Below, one piece after another: positions 17,266-27,954 of a DNA stretch of 41,290 nt (positions within the stretch are counted from its first letter, which is position 1; every line of letters begins with the position of its first letter). Where the stretch lies: NCBI RefSeq assembly GCF_001542405.1, contig NZ_LNCD01000005.1, positions 1 through 41,290 on the forward strand, read 5' to 3'. The stretch is from Rhizobium altiplani (lineage in GTDB: Bacteria > Pseudomonadota > Alphaproteobacteria > Rhizobiales > Rhizobiaceae). A program made the position numbers and the translations under genes. The notes beneath the pieces were generated by a model. It had not been told where the DNA came from, ran no database searches, and saw only the letters and a program-made list of their open reading frames with translations.

Positions 17266-18761
17266 AGGCTTTCCTCAGCGCTTGCCGAAGCCAACAGTTG
17301 CGGTGCGGATTTTTTTTTGGCGTGGACTGTCTCGGGTCCGCCCTGCGTACTCGGCAGCTCTTCCTCGACACCAGGTTGGTATTCCCAAGGTGCCGGCTCC
17401 CTCACCTGGCGCCAGATCGGGTTATGAATGGCAAGGTCGATCTGGCGTACGAGTTCTACCATGCCCTCATAACCAGCATAGGGATGGTGCCGCTCCTGGT
17501 TGATATCGAGCCAGGGGGTCTTGGCCTTCAGCGCAATGAATTGCGTGCGCCCGCCCGAGAGCATAATGTCGGCTTTATGGTCCGCGAGCATGGTGTAAAG
17601 CTCGCGCGGCGCCATCGACTCGAACATGTGGTTCTCGTCCTTAAGAGCCTGCTTGATGCGTTCCTTGTCTTCGACCGTCGATTTCTTGACCGAGGTACCG
17701 ACGATCTCGATGCCGATCTCCATCAGTGCATGGACAACCGACCAGGACTTCACACCGCCGGTGTTGAGCAGCACGCGCTTGCCTTGGAGCCTCGGCCGGT
17801 ATGCTGCGAGTTTCTTCCACGCAATCGCCTCCTCCTCCTCGATCAGTGCCTCGGTGCGCTTAAGGATTTCCGGATTGGCGCCCTTCGCCACGAGCAGTTT
17901 GGCGATCTGCCTGAGTGCTTCCGAGGTGTCGGTGATACCGTAGAAGGAGCCCTCGAAGAATGGGATGTCCCAGCGCTCCTTCATCTCGCGGGCGAGATTT
18001 ATGAGTGCCGTCGAGCACACCAACATCGACGCCTTGGCGCGGTGCGCGCAGGCAACATCCCGGTAGCGCGCGTCGCCCGGAATGCAGGCGCGCACCCGGA
18101 TGCCGAGGCGATCAAGGAGCGGCTTCACCAGCCAGAACTCGCCGGAGAGGTTGAATTCGCCAAGGATATTGATGTCGTAAGAACCTACATCATCAGGTTC
18201 CACCGTGCCGATGACATGGTCCAGCAACGTCTCGCCGGCAAGCTTGTTGCCAAGATTCTTGGAACCGACGAAGCCCGGCGCATTGACCGGCACCACCGGC
18301 AAGCCGAACTTTTCCGAAGCGCGCTTGCAGACCGCCTCGATATCGTCGCCGATCAGCGCCGTCACGCAGGTCGAATAGACGAAGATCGCCGGCGGCGCAT
18401 ACGCTTCGTTGATCTCGCGGATTGCTTTGAACAGCTTCCGCTCCCCCTGCCCCATGACCACGTCGAGTTCCGTGAGGTCGGTTGTGAAGCTCGTGCGCCA
18501 AAGCATCGGCCCGGACGAAGCCGAGCCGCGGTTGTCCCAGGAGTTGCCCTCGCAGGCAAGTGGGGCATGGATCAGATGCGCGACGTCGGTGATCGGCTGC
18601 AGCACGATCTTGGCGCCGTCGAAAGCGCAGCCGCCGGCTGCCGCTCCGGGTATCAGCGGCTTCGAACAGCCGCTTTTGCGCGCCTTGGCATCCTTGCTGC
18701 GGTTCTTCTCGCATGCGGGCTCGTTGAAGACATCCTGGATTTTAGCAGTGAGCGAGGGCAT
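17262..18761 (-). CDS. nifE: NifE, FeMo-cofactor scaffold subunit
   Basis: The 499-residue protein has the NifD-like fold: the N-terminal segment CSKPLIPGAAAGGCAFDGA, the cluster cysteine in [30 protein letters not shown], and the C-terminal PYAGYEGMVELVRQID. It forms the alpha2beta2 NifEN scaffold with NifN. The C-terminal 40 residues (Pro/Glu-rich, with AKKKSAPQ) extend past the conserved core. It lies 60 bases after nifK. Confidence 0.96.
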   Translation of the reverse strand: MPSLTAKIQDVFNEPACEKNRSKDAKARKSGCSKPLIPGAAAGGCAFDGAKIVLQPITDVAHLIHAPLACEGNSWDNRGSASSGPMLWRTSFTTDLTELDVVMGQGERKLFKAIREINEAYAPPAIFVYSTCVTALIGDDIEAVCKRASEKFGLPVVPVNAPGFVGSKNLGNKLAGETLLDHVIGTVEPDDVGSYDINILGEFNLSGEFWLVKPLLDRLGIRVRACIPGDARYRDVACAHRAKASMLVCSTALINLAREMKERWDIPFFEGSFYGITDTSEALRQIAKLLVAKGANPEILKRTEALIEEEEAIAWKKLAAYRPRLQGKRVLLNTGGVKSWSVVHALMEIGIEIVGTSVKKSTVEDKERIKQALKDENHMFESMAPRELYTMLADHKADIMLSGGRTQFIALKAKTPWLDINQERHHPYAGYEGMVELVRQIDLAIHNPIWRQVREPAPWEYQPGVEEELPSTQGGPETVHAKKKSAPQLLASASAEESL

Positions 18762-18821
18762 TGCGCCGGGTCTCCAAGTCCAAATGAAGTCGGCCGGCCT
18801 AAACAGGGCCGACCGCCGCTC

Positions 18822-20363
18822 TTAGCGGGTCAGATCATAAGAATAGTCCGTCACACCCGGCTCGCTCGTCTCGCGATCGAGCTTGTCGAAGATCTTGTCG
18901 AGGATCATCGTTAAGACGCGCAGTCCGCCCAGGTAACCCATGAGCGGGAAACGGTGGTGATGGTGTCGGTCGAAAATAGGAAAGGTCAGCCGGATCAACG
19001 GGGTGCCGGTGTCGCGCTCGAGATACTTACCATAAGAATTGCCGATTAGCAGGTCCACGGGTTCGGTGAAGAGCAGCGAGCGCAACGCCCAGAGGTCCTT
19101 ACCCGCCCAAACCTGGGCATCCTTGCCAAAGGGCGAGGCTGCGAGCAGTTCCTTCATCTCGGCTTCCCAGGCCGCCGTTCCGTTGGTAGCGAGGCAGTGG
19201 GTCGGCTCACCGCCGGTTTCCATGACGAACCGGGCAACGGCGTAGACGAAGTCGGGATCACCGTAGATCGCGTATTTCTTGCCGTGCAGCCAGGCCTGAC
19301 TGTCCGCCATAGCGTCGACAAGTCTGCCGCGCTCCAGGCCGATTTTCCCCGGGATTTCCTTGCCGGAAATCTCCGAGACCTTCATCAGGAATTCGTCAGT
19401 CGCCTTGACACCAAGCGGATAGTGGAACGAGGCCGTCGCCTGACCGACCTCGTTGCAGTATTCCAGCGTTTTGCGGGTGTTATAGTGCTGCAGCGATAGC
19501 GTCGCTTCGGCGTTTAATGCCGACTTCACGTCCTCGATCTTCGTTCCGCCGTCATACATGCGGTACATACCGTCCGACGGCGTGTCGAACTGGTCGGAGG
19601 CATCCTGGATGAAGATGTAGAATACGCCCATTATGTCGAGCAGGCGCTTCAGTTCGCGATTGTTGCCGACGCAGAAGCCGTCGAAGCCGGGAATGATGTT
19701 GATAGTGTTAGCAACTTCCTTGCGCGCGCTGCCGTTCCAGAAATGCTCCAGAACACCTTTCACCATGCTGTCGTAGCCATCGACGTGGCTGCCGACGAAA
19801 GCGGGGGTGTGGGCGAAAGGAACATCGAAGTCGGGCGGGACCGAGCCCTCGTTCTTGGCGTTTTCGATGAAGCTATGCAGGTCGTCACCGATGACCTCCG
19901 CCATACAGGTGGTCGATACAGCAATCATCTTCGGGTCGTAGAGCGCATAGGTATTGGCGAGCCCGTCGACCATGTTCTTCAAGCCGCCGAACACCGCTGC
20001 ATCCTCGGTCATCGAGGACGAAACCGCTGATGACGGCTCCTTGAAGTGCCGCGACAGATGCGAACGGTAATAGGCAACGCACCCCTGGCTGCCGTGAACG
20101 AAGGATATGGTCCGCTCGAAGCCTGCGGCCGCGAACACGGCGCCGAGCGGCTGGCAGGCCTTGGCCGGGTTCACAACGAGGGCTTCGCGGGCGAGGTTTT
20201 TTTCGCGGTATTCCCAGGTCTTGGTGTACTCGCTTTGATCGGTAACGATCTCGTCCGGGTGGGGGCATTCAAAATTCAGCTTCTTCTCGGCGAGCATCTG
20301 CCTGTATTCCGGCTCGCGGAACAAGGGAGCATGGTCGAGAACTTTTTCGGCCGACTGCGGCAT
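18822..20363 (-). CDS. nifK: Nitrogenase MoFe protein beta subunit
   Basis: The start is ATG 20363 ([15 protein letters not shown]), giving 513 residues; an upstream in-frame codon at 20411 lacks family similarity. P-cluster cysteines are in [29 protein letters not shown] and [13 protein letters not shown]. The C-terminal [20 protein letters not shown] segment is typical of NifK. The protein forms the alpha2beta2 MoFe protein with NifD. It is the third gene of the nifH operon; a GC-rich six-base inverted repeat (CCCGCG / CGCGGG at 20426-20447) lies in the nifD-nifK gap. Confidence 0.98.
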   Translation of the reverse strand: MPQSAEKVLDHAPLFREPEYRQMLAEKKLNFECPHPDEIVTDQSEYTKTWEYREKNLAREALVVNPAKACQPLGAVFAAAGFERTISFVHGSQGCVAYYRSHLSRHFKEPSSAVSSSMTEDAAVFGGLKNMVDGLANTYALYDPKMIAVSTTCMAEVIGDDLHSFIENAKNEGSVPPDFDVPFAHTPAFVGSHVDGYDSMVKGVLEHFWNGSARKEVANTINIIPGFDGFCVGNNRELKRLLDIMGVFYIFIQDASDQFDTPSDGMYRMYDGGTKIEDVKSALNAEATLSLQHYNTRKTLEYCNEVGQATASFHYPLGVKATDEFLMKVSEISGKEIPGKIGLERGRLVDAMADSQAWLHGKKYAIYGDPDFVYAVARFVMETGGEPTHCLATNGTAAWEAEMKELLAASPFGKDAQVWAGKDLWALRSLLFTEPVDLLIGNSYGKYLERDTGTPLIRLTFPIFDRHHHHRFPLMGYLGGLRVLTMILDKIFDKLDRETSEPGVTDYSYDLTR

Positions 20364-20484
20364 GGTGGTCACCTTTTCCTTCTGGCGCCGGGCGGCGGCA
20401 CAGGACCTCAAGACGTTTCAGGTTTCCCGCGGATCAAGGGTCGCGGGCGTTCATCGGCCCCCCTGCTCCTGGGAGGCCAGTTTC

Positions 20485-21987
20485 TTATTCGGCCGCCACC
20501 GCCATCGGCGGCACGGCTTTTTTCTTCCAGGGGGCGTCGTAAAGGTCCCAGACAGGATTATTGATGGCCAGATCCATGTCGCGGGCGAAAATGGCGAAGC
20601 CGTCATAGCCGTGATACGGTCCGGAATAATCCCAGGAGTGCATCTGACGGAACGGAATGCCCATCTTCTGCACCGGGTACTTCTCCTTGATGCCGGAACC
20701 AACGAGATCAGGGCGGATCCCCTCGATGAACTTTTCCAGCTCGTAACCGGTTACGTCGTCATAGATCAGCGTACCCTTGTTCACGTAATGGCCGGTGCGC
20801 TGATAGTCATCGTTGTGTGCGAACTCGTAGCCGGTGCCGACGATCCTCATGCCGAGGTCCTCGTAAGCTGTGATGACGTGGCGAGGGCGCAGGCCGCCCA
20901 CATAAAGCATCACCGTCTTGCCTTCGAGGCGCGGCCGGTACTTGGCGATGACAGCATCGACCAAGGGCCGGTACTTGGCGATGACAGCCTCCGTCTTGTC
21001 GACGATTTCCGGCCCGAAATGCTTGGCTATCTCGCGCAGAGAGGCTTCGATCTGAGAAGGACCGAAGAAATTGTATTCCATCCAGGGGATGCCGTACTTT
21101 TCCTCCATGTGTCGGCAGATGTAGTTCATTGAGCGGTAGCAGTGAATGAGGTTGAGCTTGGCCTTCGGCGCCCGCTCCACCTCAGCGAGCGTTGCATCCC
21201 CCGACCAGTTGCCGACCACGCGCAGTCCCACCTCCTCCAAGAGGATGCGCGTAGCCCAGGCGTCGCCGCCGATATTGTAGTCGCCGACGACGTTAACATC
21301 GAAAGGGCCGGCCTCGAACTCCACTTCCGTCTTGTCAAAAACCCAGTCGCGGATCGAGTCGTTGGCGATGTGGTGACCGAGCGACTGCGATACGCCGCGG
21401 AAGCCTTCGCAGCGCACCGGCACGATCGTCTTTTCGTGCTCCTTGGCTTTCTTGCGCGAGACCGCCTCAATGTCATCGCCAATCAGGCCGATCGGGCATT
21501 CGGACTGCACGGAGATTCCCTTGTTCAGGGGAAACAGTTCTTCTATCTCGTCGATGACCTTTTCGAGCTTCTTGTCACCGCCGAAAACGATGTCCTTTTC
21601 CTGGAAGTCTGAGGTGAACTGCAGCGTCACGAACGTGTCGATGCCGGTCAGGCCGACGTAGTAATTGCGGCGTTGCGACCAGGAATAATGACCGCAACCG
21701 ACCGGCCCGTGTGAGATGTGGACCATATCCTTAACCGGGCCCCATACCACGCCTTTGGAGCCGGCATAGGCGCAGCCTCGGATCGTCATCACGCCCGGAA
21801 TGGACTTGATGTTCGATTTGACGTCGCATTCGGAAAGGGCCTTTCCCTCCTCGCTCGGCTGGTCGCCGCTCGTTGCGACGCTGAGGTGCTTCTTGCGGCG
21901 CTTCGCCGACTTGTCTGGATATTGTGACAGCACTTCCCCTATAAGCTTTTCATGGAGAGCGCTGTCATTCTCGTAATCAAGGCTCAT
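20485..21987 (-). CDS. nifD: Nitrogenase MoFe protein alpha subunit
   Basis: The 500-residue subunit binds the FeMo-cofactor. P-cluster cysteines are in [29 protein letters not shown] and [15 protein letters not shown]. The cofactor-ligating Cys is in [12 protein letters not shown] and the His in [17 protein letters not shown]. All expected ligands are intact. Two near-identical AVIAKYRP segments around residue 330 are also seen in other NifD proteins as I remember them. It is separated from nifH by 110 bases that contain a strong hairpin. Confidence 0.98.
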   Translation of the reverse strand: MSLDYENDSALHEKLIGEVLSQYPDKSAKRRKKHLSVATSGDQPSEEGKALSECDVKSNIKSIPGVMTIRGCAYAGSKGVVWGPVKDMVHISHGPVGCGHYSWSQRRNYYVGLTGIDTFVTLQFTSDFQEKDIVFGGDKKLEKVIDEIEELFPLNKGISVQSECPIGLIGDDIEAVSRKKAKEHEKTIVPVRCEGFRGVSQSLGHHIANDSIRDWVFDKTEVEFEAGPFDVNVVGDYNIGGDAWATRILLEEVGLRVVGNWSGDATLAEVERAPKAKLNLIHCYRSMNYICRHMEEKYGIPWMEYNFFGPSQIEASLREIAKHFGPEIVDKTEAVIAKYRPLVDAVIAKYRPRLEGKTVMLYVGGLRPRHVITAYEDLGMRIVGTGYEFAHNDDYQRTGHYVNKGTLIYDDVTGYELEKFIEGIRPDLVGSGIKEKYPVQKMGIPFRQMHSWDYSGPYHGYDGFAIFARDMDLAINNPVWDLYDAPWKKKAVPPMAVAAE

Positions 21988-22046
21988 GGGCCTTTGCCCC
22001 CTTTCAAGGTTCGGATAACGCCCGCCGATCAGGCATCGTTCGTGGA

Positions 22047-22083
22047 AGGGCGCGCCGGGTGGTCCAATGGTCCGGCGCGCCCT
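22047..22083 (-). other. Strong intercistronic hairpin between nifH and nifD
   Basis: A perfect 12-base inverted repeat, AGGGCGCGCCGG / CCGGCGCGCCCT, with a 13-base loop starts 15 bases after the nifH stop. There is no U tract. In operons that need more NifH than NifDK such a structure can protect the upstream mRNA from 3' decay; that role is inferred. Confidence 0.6.
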
Positions 22084-22097
22084 GTCGACAGCGGCGA

Positions 22098-23126
<1,029 letters not shown>

Positions 23127-23167
23127 TTAGTGCGACCAATATCAAGAGATTTGGCTAAACAAGCCTA

Positions 23168-23183
23168 TGTCGCTGACCGGACA
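23168..23183 (-). promoter_or_regulatory. NifA upstream activator site for nifH
   Basis: A perfect TGT-N10-ACA lies 91 bases upstream of the -24 element, the same spacing as for fixA. Confidence 0.85.
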
Positions 23184-23639
23184 AAACCCACAGACGGTTG
23201 TCGACATGGATTACTTGAGACCGCTGTAGGTCGATCTCGCGGAGAGAGGACGACGACTGACAGCGAGATAAAGGAGCTTTCAAATGGCGACAATCGCACA
23301 TCGAAGCTTCCCAATGGAGAAAGGGGCGTAGCTTACGATTCCGCAAACACCGAGGGAGATCGAACGCGAACATGAATTCGATAGGTACCTGCGCTGAACG
23401 TCTTTTTCGGGTGTAAGACGACATCGGGCAGGTTGCGCCCTCTTCGGGCGCGGCCCAGGAAAGGCGCGACGATAATGGCTCAGCAGCCGCGTCCGCGAAG
23501 GTACGCCAGATAAGAAATGTCGCTCGAGCCTATTGCGTCCCGCAGCAGCGGCAGCCACTTTCCAGCGAAGGCGAGTAAGCCCAAGCCTTGGTCGATCGGG
23601 CTACAGAGGCTCAAAGACGGCAATCAGCTGACCAGCCCG
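23184..23639. other. Stretch upstream of nifH without recognised gene
   Basis: Several short frames exist on both strands. None has a domain I recognise or a convincing ribosome-binding site. The right part borders the IS66 remnant and may itself be IS-derived. Confidence 0.45.
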
Positions 23640-23925
23640 CCCGAGACGCTGCTTACGCAGCTGGGCTCTGAATGCGTGTCTTATATCGAGGCCAACCCAT
23701 TTCCCGCGCGGGAGCAGACGAACCTTGCGTCCGCTGTGAAGCTATCCGCGCTGCGCTCTCACACTGGGTCGGGTTGACCCGCTCCATCGACGACGGTCGC
23801 ATCGAGAACGAATATCACATCGTCGAACGCTCGATGCTGCGGATCGCCCTCAACAGGAAAATCCCTCTTCGCCGGTTCCAACGCCGCGACCGAACAATGG
23901 GCAACCATTCCTTCGTTGATTGACC
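23640..23925 (+). pseudogene. IS66-family transposase (TnpC), C-terminal remnant
   Basis: In one plus frame LSHWVGLTRSIDDGRIENEY and VERSMLRIALNRKIPL match the segment around the last catalytic residue of IS66 TnpC (normally LTRFLDDGRIE-D-N-VER-IRPIALGRKN). The sequence has several substitutions at conserved positions and then goes out of frame, so it is inactive. It ends about 20 bases from the 3' end of the PqqD-like gene. Confidence 0.7.
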
Positions 23926-23946
23926 CTCAGTCTCCGACTCAGAGCC

Positions 23947-24231
23947 TCAGCTCTCTTCAATGAGTCCGCAGCCAGCAAGGGCTGAGACATAATCGTACAC
24001 GTCACCACCGGTGACGTCATACCGTTCTGCCTTAAGCTCGCTCAGTATTCTCCGCATTGTATGTTCGCCGTCGAGTTTTGAAATCATAACGGCGACCCAA
24101 GGCGGAGGAGACTGGATGAGCTTTTTTGATTTTCCGGGGATCTTTCCGACGCAGATACTCCCGTCCTCTGCTACCAACACCTGATGAGAACGCTTTAATA
24201 AAGGTTTAAAGTAATTCACGAGGTGCCTCAC
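23947..24231 (-). CDS. PqqD-like / RiPP recognition element protein, possibly truncated
   Basis: The 94-residue product (FKPLLKRSHQVLVAEDG, WVAVMISKLDGEHTMRRIL, DVYDYVSALAGCGLIEES) has the pattern of the PqqD-like winged helix that binds precursor leader peptides. It most resembles the N-terminal leader-binding part of ThiF-type or cyclodehydratase partner proteins in thiazole/oxazole peptide clusters. It starts with GTG at 24231, overlapping the stop of the 45-codon peptide gene by four bases (GTGA), so the two are translationally coupled. No modifying enzyme follows: an IS66 remnant begins about 20 bases after the stop, and a longer protein may have been cut. Function is inferred from the fold pattern and the peptide neighbour. 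Confidence 0.6.
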   Translation of the reverse strand: MRHLVNYFKPLLKRSHQVLVAEDGSICVGKIPGKSKKLIQSPPPWVAVMISKLDGEHTMRRILSELKAERYDVTGGDVYDYVSALAGCGLIEES

Positions 24232-24365
24232 TCAAAAACGAGGGTCGACTTCGCCACAGGTTTACAGCCTGGACAAGCACAAAGTCGCCTTTGTTGCAGT
24301 ATTGACTCTTTTTCGCCAATAGCAAAAATGCGCTTCTCAAGGTCCGAAAATACAATGTCGTTCAT
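24228..24365 (-). CDS. 45-aa Cys-containing peptide, candidate RiPP precursor
   Basis: The small frame starts at ATG 24365 with an excellent ribosome-binding site (GGAAAGGAGC directly before it). It begins MNDIVFSDLEKRIFAIGEKE, an amphipathic leader-like stretch, and ends with a Cys-rich part, LCACPGCKPVAKSTLVFE, holding three cysteines, one serine and one threonine. The following gene encodes a leader-binding (RRE) type protein and overlaps it by four bases. A -24/-12 promoter lies 187 bases upstream. CACPGC could instead bind a metal or Fe-S cluster. I do not recognise a family, so precursor status is a proposal from size, composition and coupling. Confidence 0.5.
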   Translation of the reverse strand: MNDIVFSDLEKRIFAIGEKESILQQRRLCACPGCKPVAKSTLVFE

Positions 24366-24551
24366 GCTCCTTTCCTCTCTTCCTTAAGCCACATCATAGT
24401 TGGTGACATTTCGAGCGTATCAAGAAAACATCTTTTTTGACGCGGCTTCGCGAGGGGCCAGACGGTTGCGATGGAACACTCCTGCACTACGCTTGACCGT
24501 TTCGGCCGAGCACTTGCTGACACCAAGCTCACATCCCTCGCCACGAGGAGA

Positions 24552-24567
24552 CTCAAAAATCGTGCCA
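24552..24567 (-). promoter_or_regulatory. Sigma-54-type promoter before the peptide/RRE pair
   Basis: On the minus strand it is TGGCAC-N5-TTGAG; it shares the GATTT spacer and most flanking bases with the luxR element at 3186-3201. It lies 187 bases before the peptide start. Confidence 0.6.
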
Positions 24568-24646
24568 GCTGCGCACAGAGCTTGGAAAACGTTTTTGTTC
24601 AATGGCTTAAGCGAGGCTGCATCAGCAAGCTGGTCGAATAGTATCG

Positions 24647-24662
24647 TGTCGCGGATTCGACC
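24647..24662 (-). promoter_or_regulatory. NifA-site near-match (TGT-N10-ACC)
   Basis: One mismatch from TGT-N10-ACA. It lies 79 bases upstream of the -24 element, slightly closer than the 89-91 bases at nifH, fixA and the P450 cluster. Confidence 0.4.
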
Positions 24663-24829
24663 AACTCGGCAGCGCCGCGTCCTCCTCCGTGCCGATCAAC
24701 CGGAAGCCGAGGGGAAGCCGTCGAGCAGCTTGAGCGCTGGTTGAAATGGCACTTGCGCGTGACCTCGAGGCAGGCGCAAGCGGCGGGCCTTGCGCGGGCT
24801 GCTCGCCGCGGAAAACGATATCTAGAAAG

Positions 24830-25283
24830 CTGAAAAAAGCCCACGTAGCAGCCACGTATGATTTGCATTGTCGGTGTAATCAATTACCGGGCAGTTCACG
24901 TCGAGCGCGATAGCGCTGGACCTCCGGGAGAATGACGCCGGTGAGGAGCGTCGCCCACCGAAATCGAATTCGCCATGCCCGACCGTGTCGCCACCATAGT
25001 CACATGAGGCTCTGTCGTCATGTAGGCGGCGAGCGTCGTTTTGCGCCACAGGCTGCCTCTCGGGTTTGCGGCATCCCGCCAGAACCTGTTAAGGTATCGA
25101 CCGCGGCAGGTAATCAGGGTGACCTTGGCCCGTCGAAACTCGCTGCCAAGCGTGTCGCGGTCGCCCCTCGAGCCGCGGCCCACCAAAGTTTGGCAGAGTT
25201 CTCGCCGATTGATTGGCGTACCAGACAATGGCCTTCTCGCCATCGATGTCTTCGAGCCAGGGACTTGGATCATTTTCGGGCAT
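24830..25283 (-). pseudogene. Prolyl oligopeptidase (S9A) N-terminal remnant
   Basis: One minus frame begins at ATG 25283 with PSPWLEDIDGEKAIVWYANQ, like the start of S9A prolyl oligopeptidases (WLED-GEKAL-WV). After a frameshift at about 25165 the second frame reads CRGRYLNRFWRDAANPRG and SLWRKTTLAAY, the next conserved block of the same N-terminal propeller region. The catalytic hydrolase domain is missing. The remnant lies 55 bases downstream of the luciferase-like gene in the same direction. The promoter for the peptide gene lies in or just past its decayed end. Confidence 0.7.
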
Positions 25284-25338
25284 TTAGCTTCGGGCGAGGT
25301 ATATTTCGGTCAAGATCCGAACTACTTCGGATCGAAAA

Positions 25339-26427
25339 TCACTCCGTCGTCCGAGAAGGCGGCAATTCTGTCACTTCGGGCCCATGACCTAGCGACTTGT
25401 TGACCTCCGGGATGATCTTGTCTCCCCAGAGCTCGATTTGCCGCAGCATCGTCTTCTGGTCGAAATCTCCCAATTGGGTCTGAATAGCGATCTGGTTCGG
25501 TTTCAGGATGTCTATCTCTTCCAACAGCCGATCGATCACATGATTCACGCTACCGATCGGCAGGTTTTCGCGCATCGTCTCGAAGGACAGGTCCTGCTGC
25601 GTCGGCGTTTCATGCAGCAGATAGCCATCTAGGCTTTGCTGACGGCGCAGAAGAAGGGCTTCGGACAAGCGGCGTTGGAAGCGGGCATTATCGAGATAGC
25701 TGTTGATCTCCGCCTCGTCGTCGCTGGCATAGCAGCAGCGCAGCAGCGATATCTTGGCGTCCGTAACATTCTTACCTTTTGAAACTGCTGCTTTCTCGAT
25801 GCTTTCGCGCAGCGTGCTCAAAGTGTCCAAGCCGTCGTGGAATGCTGTGACGAAGAGATTGTGTCCCTCACGATAAGCTCGGCCCATGCTGTATCCCGTC
25901 GCTGTCGCGATCCAGATTGGCAGTGTTGGCTTCTGGGCTGTGCGCACCGAAATCGCTGTTGGAGGTATCTTCTCATACCGCCCGTCGTGCTCGAAAATCC
26001 TCTGATTGAGACCCTTGAGAAGGATGTCCAGATATTCAGAAAAGACAGACGGCGCCTCATTGACATTGACGCCAAAGCGCTCGAACTCGAACTGCTGGTA
26101 TCCCGAGCCGACGCCGAGCTCGAGCCGGCCGTTCGAAACAATATCGGCCAATCCGATCTCGGAGAGCAGGCGAAGCGGTTGATAGAGCGGCAGCACACAG
26201 ACCGCGGTGCCGAGGCGAATAGTGCTTGTCAGTGCGGCGCAGTGCGCCACCATCATCAACGGCGACGGAATTAGGCTGTAATTGTTGAAGTGGTGCTCGG
26301 CGAACCATGCGGTGTTGAAGCCAGCCTGCTCCGAAACGACTGCCTGTTCGATGGAGTTGCGGATGACCTCGTGGGACGATTGATGATAGCCGCGCCGAGC
26401 GGCCAAGAGGAATGTCGCGAATTCCAT
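25339..26427 (-). CDS. Luciferase-like flavin-dependent monooxygenase (LLM family)
   Basis: The 362-residue protein has the bacterial luciferase-type TIM barrel: MEFATFLLAARRG, AWFAEHHFNNYSLIPSP, STIRLGTAVCVLPLYQPLR and NGRLELGVGSGYQQFEFERFG are family landmarks. It would use FMNH2 or F420H2 supplied by a reductase that is not encoded here. It is the last intact gene of the P450 cluster and resembles the y4vJ product remembered from the NGR234 symbiotic plasmid. The substrate is unknown. Confidence 0.88.
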   Translation of the reverse strand: MEFATFLLAARRGYHQSSHEVIRNSIEQAVVSEQAGFNTAWFAEHHFNNYSLIPSPLMMVAHCAALTSTIRLGTAVCVLPLYQPLRLLSEIGLADIVSNGRLELGVGSGYQQFEFERFGVNVNEAPSVFSEYLDILLKGLNQRIFEHDGRYEKIPPTAISVRTAQKPTLPIWIATATGYSMGRAYREGHNLFVTAFHDGLDTLSTLRESIEKAAVSKGKNVTDAKISLLRCCYASDDEAEINSYLDNARFQRRLSEALLLRRQQSLDGYLLHETPTQQDLSFETMRENLPIGSVNHVIDRLLEEIDILKPNQIAIQTQLGDFDQKTMLRQIELWGDKIIPEVNKSLGHGPEVTELPPSRTTE

Positions 26428-26734
26428 GGTGTTTCCCTGTTTACGGCAGATTAGCGGTCACGGGTGCGCCAGCCTTGGTAGCGGCGTAGCCGATTATCCT
26501 TCCGCAAATCGCTTGCCATTCGACGATCACAGGCGCGCACAGAAGACCTCGAACGACTCCGTCTCCAATTCGGAGCATTTCGCTCATCGATGGAGACGCC
26601 ACCCTCGATCCCGAACCGCGCTTCGGGAGAATCGCGCAGCTGGATCTGTTCGCGTCTGAATTTTTGGCCTCGATGAGCCGCAGCCAGCCACGTGGAAAAC
26701 AGTCGAAATCATTCTTCGGCCTCCGCTAAATCTT
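26428..26734. other. Decayed stretch between the monooxygenase and the SDR remnant
   Basis: Nothing can be assigned with confidence. It is probably part of the decayed SDR gene, as related clusters, as I remember them, carry a longer double-SDR protein at this place. Confidence 0.35.
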
Positions 26735-27308
26735 CTGTGTTCGTCGACGAATCCCGCATCCCCGGACGAGGTCCAACGTCCACGTAAAGCGTTGAGCAGT
26801 TGATGTATATGCGTCAGACGATGCCAGGAAAACGCTGTGTCAGCGACCTCTTCCGGCTGTCCCAGCTTTCCGTCGGGATGCACGTCTGATTGATGTCCAG
26901 TCGATGTTGCCGAGCTTTACCAACTGGGCGACACCAGGCGTGTGGCTGTAGCCAGGAGCGACGGTGGCTGTCCCGATCAGGTTTACTGCCAAGACGCGTT
27001 GGAAGGCGCCCATAGTCGTGTCAACGGTCGCGGCCATAGTGGGCCCTATGGCGTTGTTGACGAGCACGCCAACTTGGCCAAATTGTGCTTCAATCCGTTC
27101 ATGAATCGCAAGAGATTCTCCTCTCGCGCGACATCGAACTTAAAGCCCAGATGCGGGTCGCCGAGACCACGGGTAAGCTCAAGCACGCCGCTGCCAGGAG
27201 GTCCACGGCGAGGACAATATCTCATCACCGGCAAGGACCTCGACCCAGAGCCCGACCGATCCCGCCTGCGGCGCCTGTGATGATGATGATATGTCTTGCT
27301 TGTTTCAT
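26735..27308 (-). pseudogene. Short-chain dehydrogenase/reductase, multiply frameshifted
   Basis: Pieces of an SDR appear in order in different minus frames: the cofactor loop IIIITGAAGGIGRALGR from 27308, LVNNAIGPTMAATVDTTM, FQRVLAVNLIGTATV, then GQPEEVADTAF and finally YINCSTLYVDVG near 26750. At least three frame changes separate them, and the catalytic YxxxK block is not found. The gene is dead here although its neighbours in the P450 cluster are intact. Confidence 0.75.
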
Positions 27309-27411
27309 GGGGGCAACCTCGCGCCATGGATCCTAATGATCCGTCGCGGTACTGCAGCACGTCGCGCTGGCAAGGAGTTTCCGTTTCAGTAGACGTTGTG
27401 CGTTCCATCGA

Positions 27412-27954
27412 TCAAGGCTCACCTTCATTTATGCAGCGCTTGCCCAGAGTGTAGACCGGGTCATCTGGATGCAATCCTCCGATCGGCTGCCGGGGGCCGA
27501 ACCGCTCCTTCTCGGATGCCGCGGACAGGCTCTGTTCCTCGACCAAATCATAGACCACCGTCCGTTCGGCAATTCGCCAGTCCCCTCCCCTCTTCTGAAA
27601 TAGATCACAATATCGACCGCAGATGAGGACCTGACGTAGCGTCCCGACACCGTCCGGGGCGCGTTGCAGTGCGGCGAAGTAGCTCTCGACAGCGGCCTCT
27701 GCCGGGCTAATGAACTCAATCAAAATGTTCGTGATCTGATGGATGTTGCGCGGTCCGGTCTTGAAGACGCCCAGCGCGAACTCAACGAAGCCCTCTGCCG
27801 AGCCTGAATAGGCCCCGTGGCTGTCATGCGCATCGGGCCAGTAGGAACCCCGTAGCGCCGCCTCATCCGCGCGGTCTATTCCGCGGCAGTACCGATAGAG
27901 ACAGTCGCGGATCGCCTCGCGGTCGAGCAATTCGGTAATTTTCTTGTGCTTCAT
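27412..27954 (-). CDS. SnoaL-like / NTF2-fold protein
   Basis: The 180-residue protein opens with [19 protein letters not shown], the usual first helix of SnoaL_4-type polyketide-cyclase/dehydratase-like proteins, followed by a conserved-looking HDSHGAYSG and [13 protein letters not shown]. The fold forms a conical pocket; members act as cyclases, dehydratases or isomerases in small-molecule pathways. It lies between the ferredoxin gene and the SDR remnant in the same direction, with 222 empty bases upstream. The reaction is not predictable from sequence. Confidence 0.75.
   Translation of the reverse strand: MKHKKITELLDREAIRDCLYRYCRGIDRADEAALRGSYWPDAHDSHGAYSGSAEGFVEFALGVFKTGPRNIHQITNILIEFISPAEAAVESYFAALQRAPDGVGTLRQVLICGRYCDLFQKRGGDWRIAERTVVYDLVEEQSLSAASEKERFGPRQPIGGLHPDDPVYTLGKRCINEGEP

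Noticed and set aside
17298..18914. 538-codon plus-strand open frame opposite nifE
   Set aside because: Antisense shadow of a well-supported nifE; rich in Arg and His as expected for such shadows.
18960..18990. Run of four histidines in NifK
   Set aside because: This segment ([10 protein letters not shown]) is a normal feature of NifK and not a tag or metal site of note.
20935..20995. Near-identical tandem 24-base repeat inside nifD
   Set aside because: It encodes two AVIAKYRP segments that I recall as normal in NifD of other diazotrophs, so it is not a new duplication.
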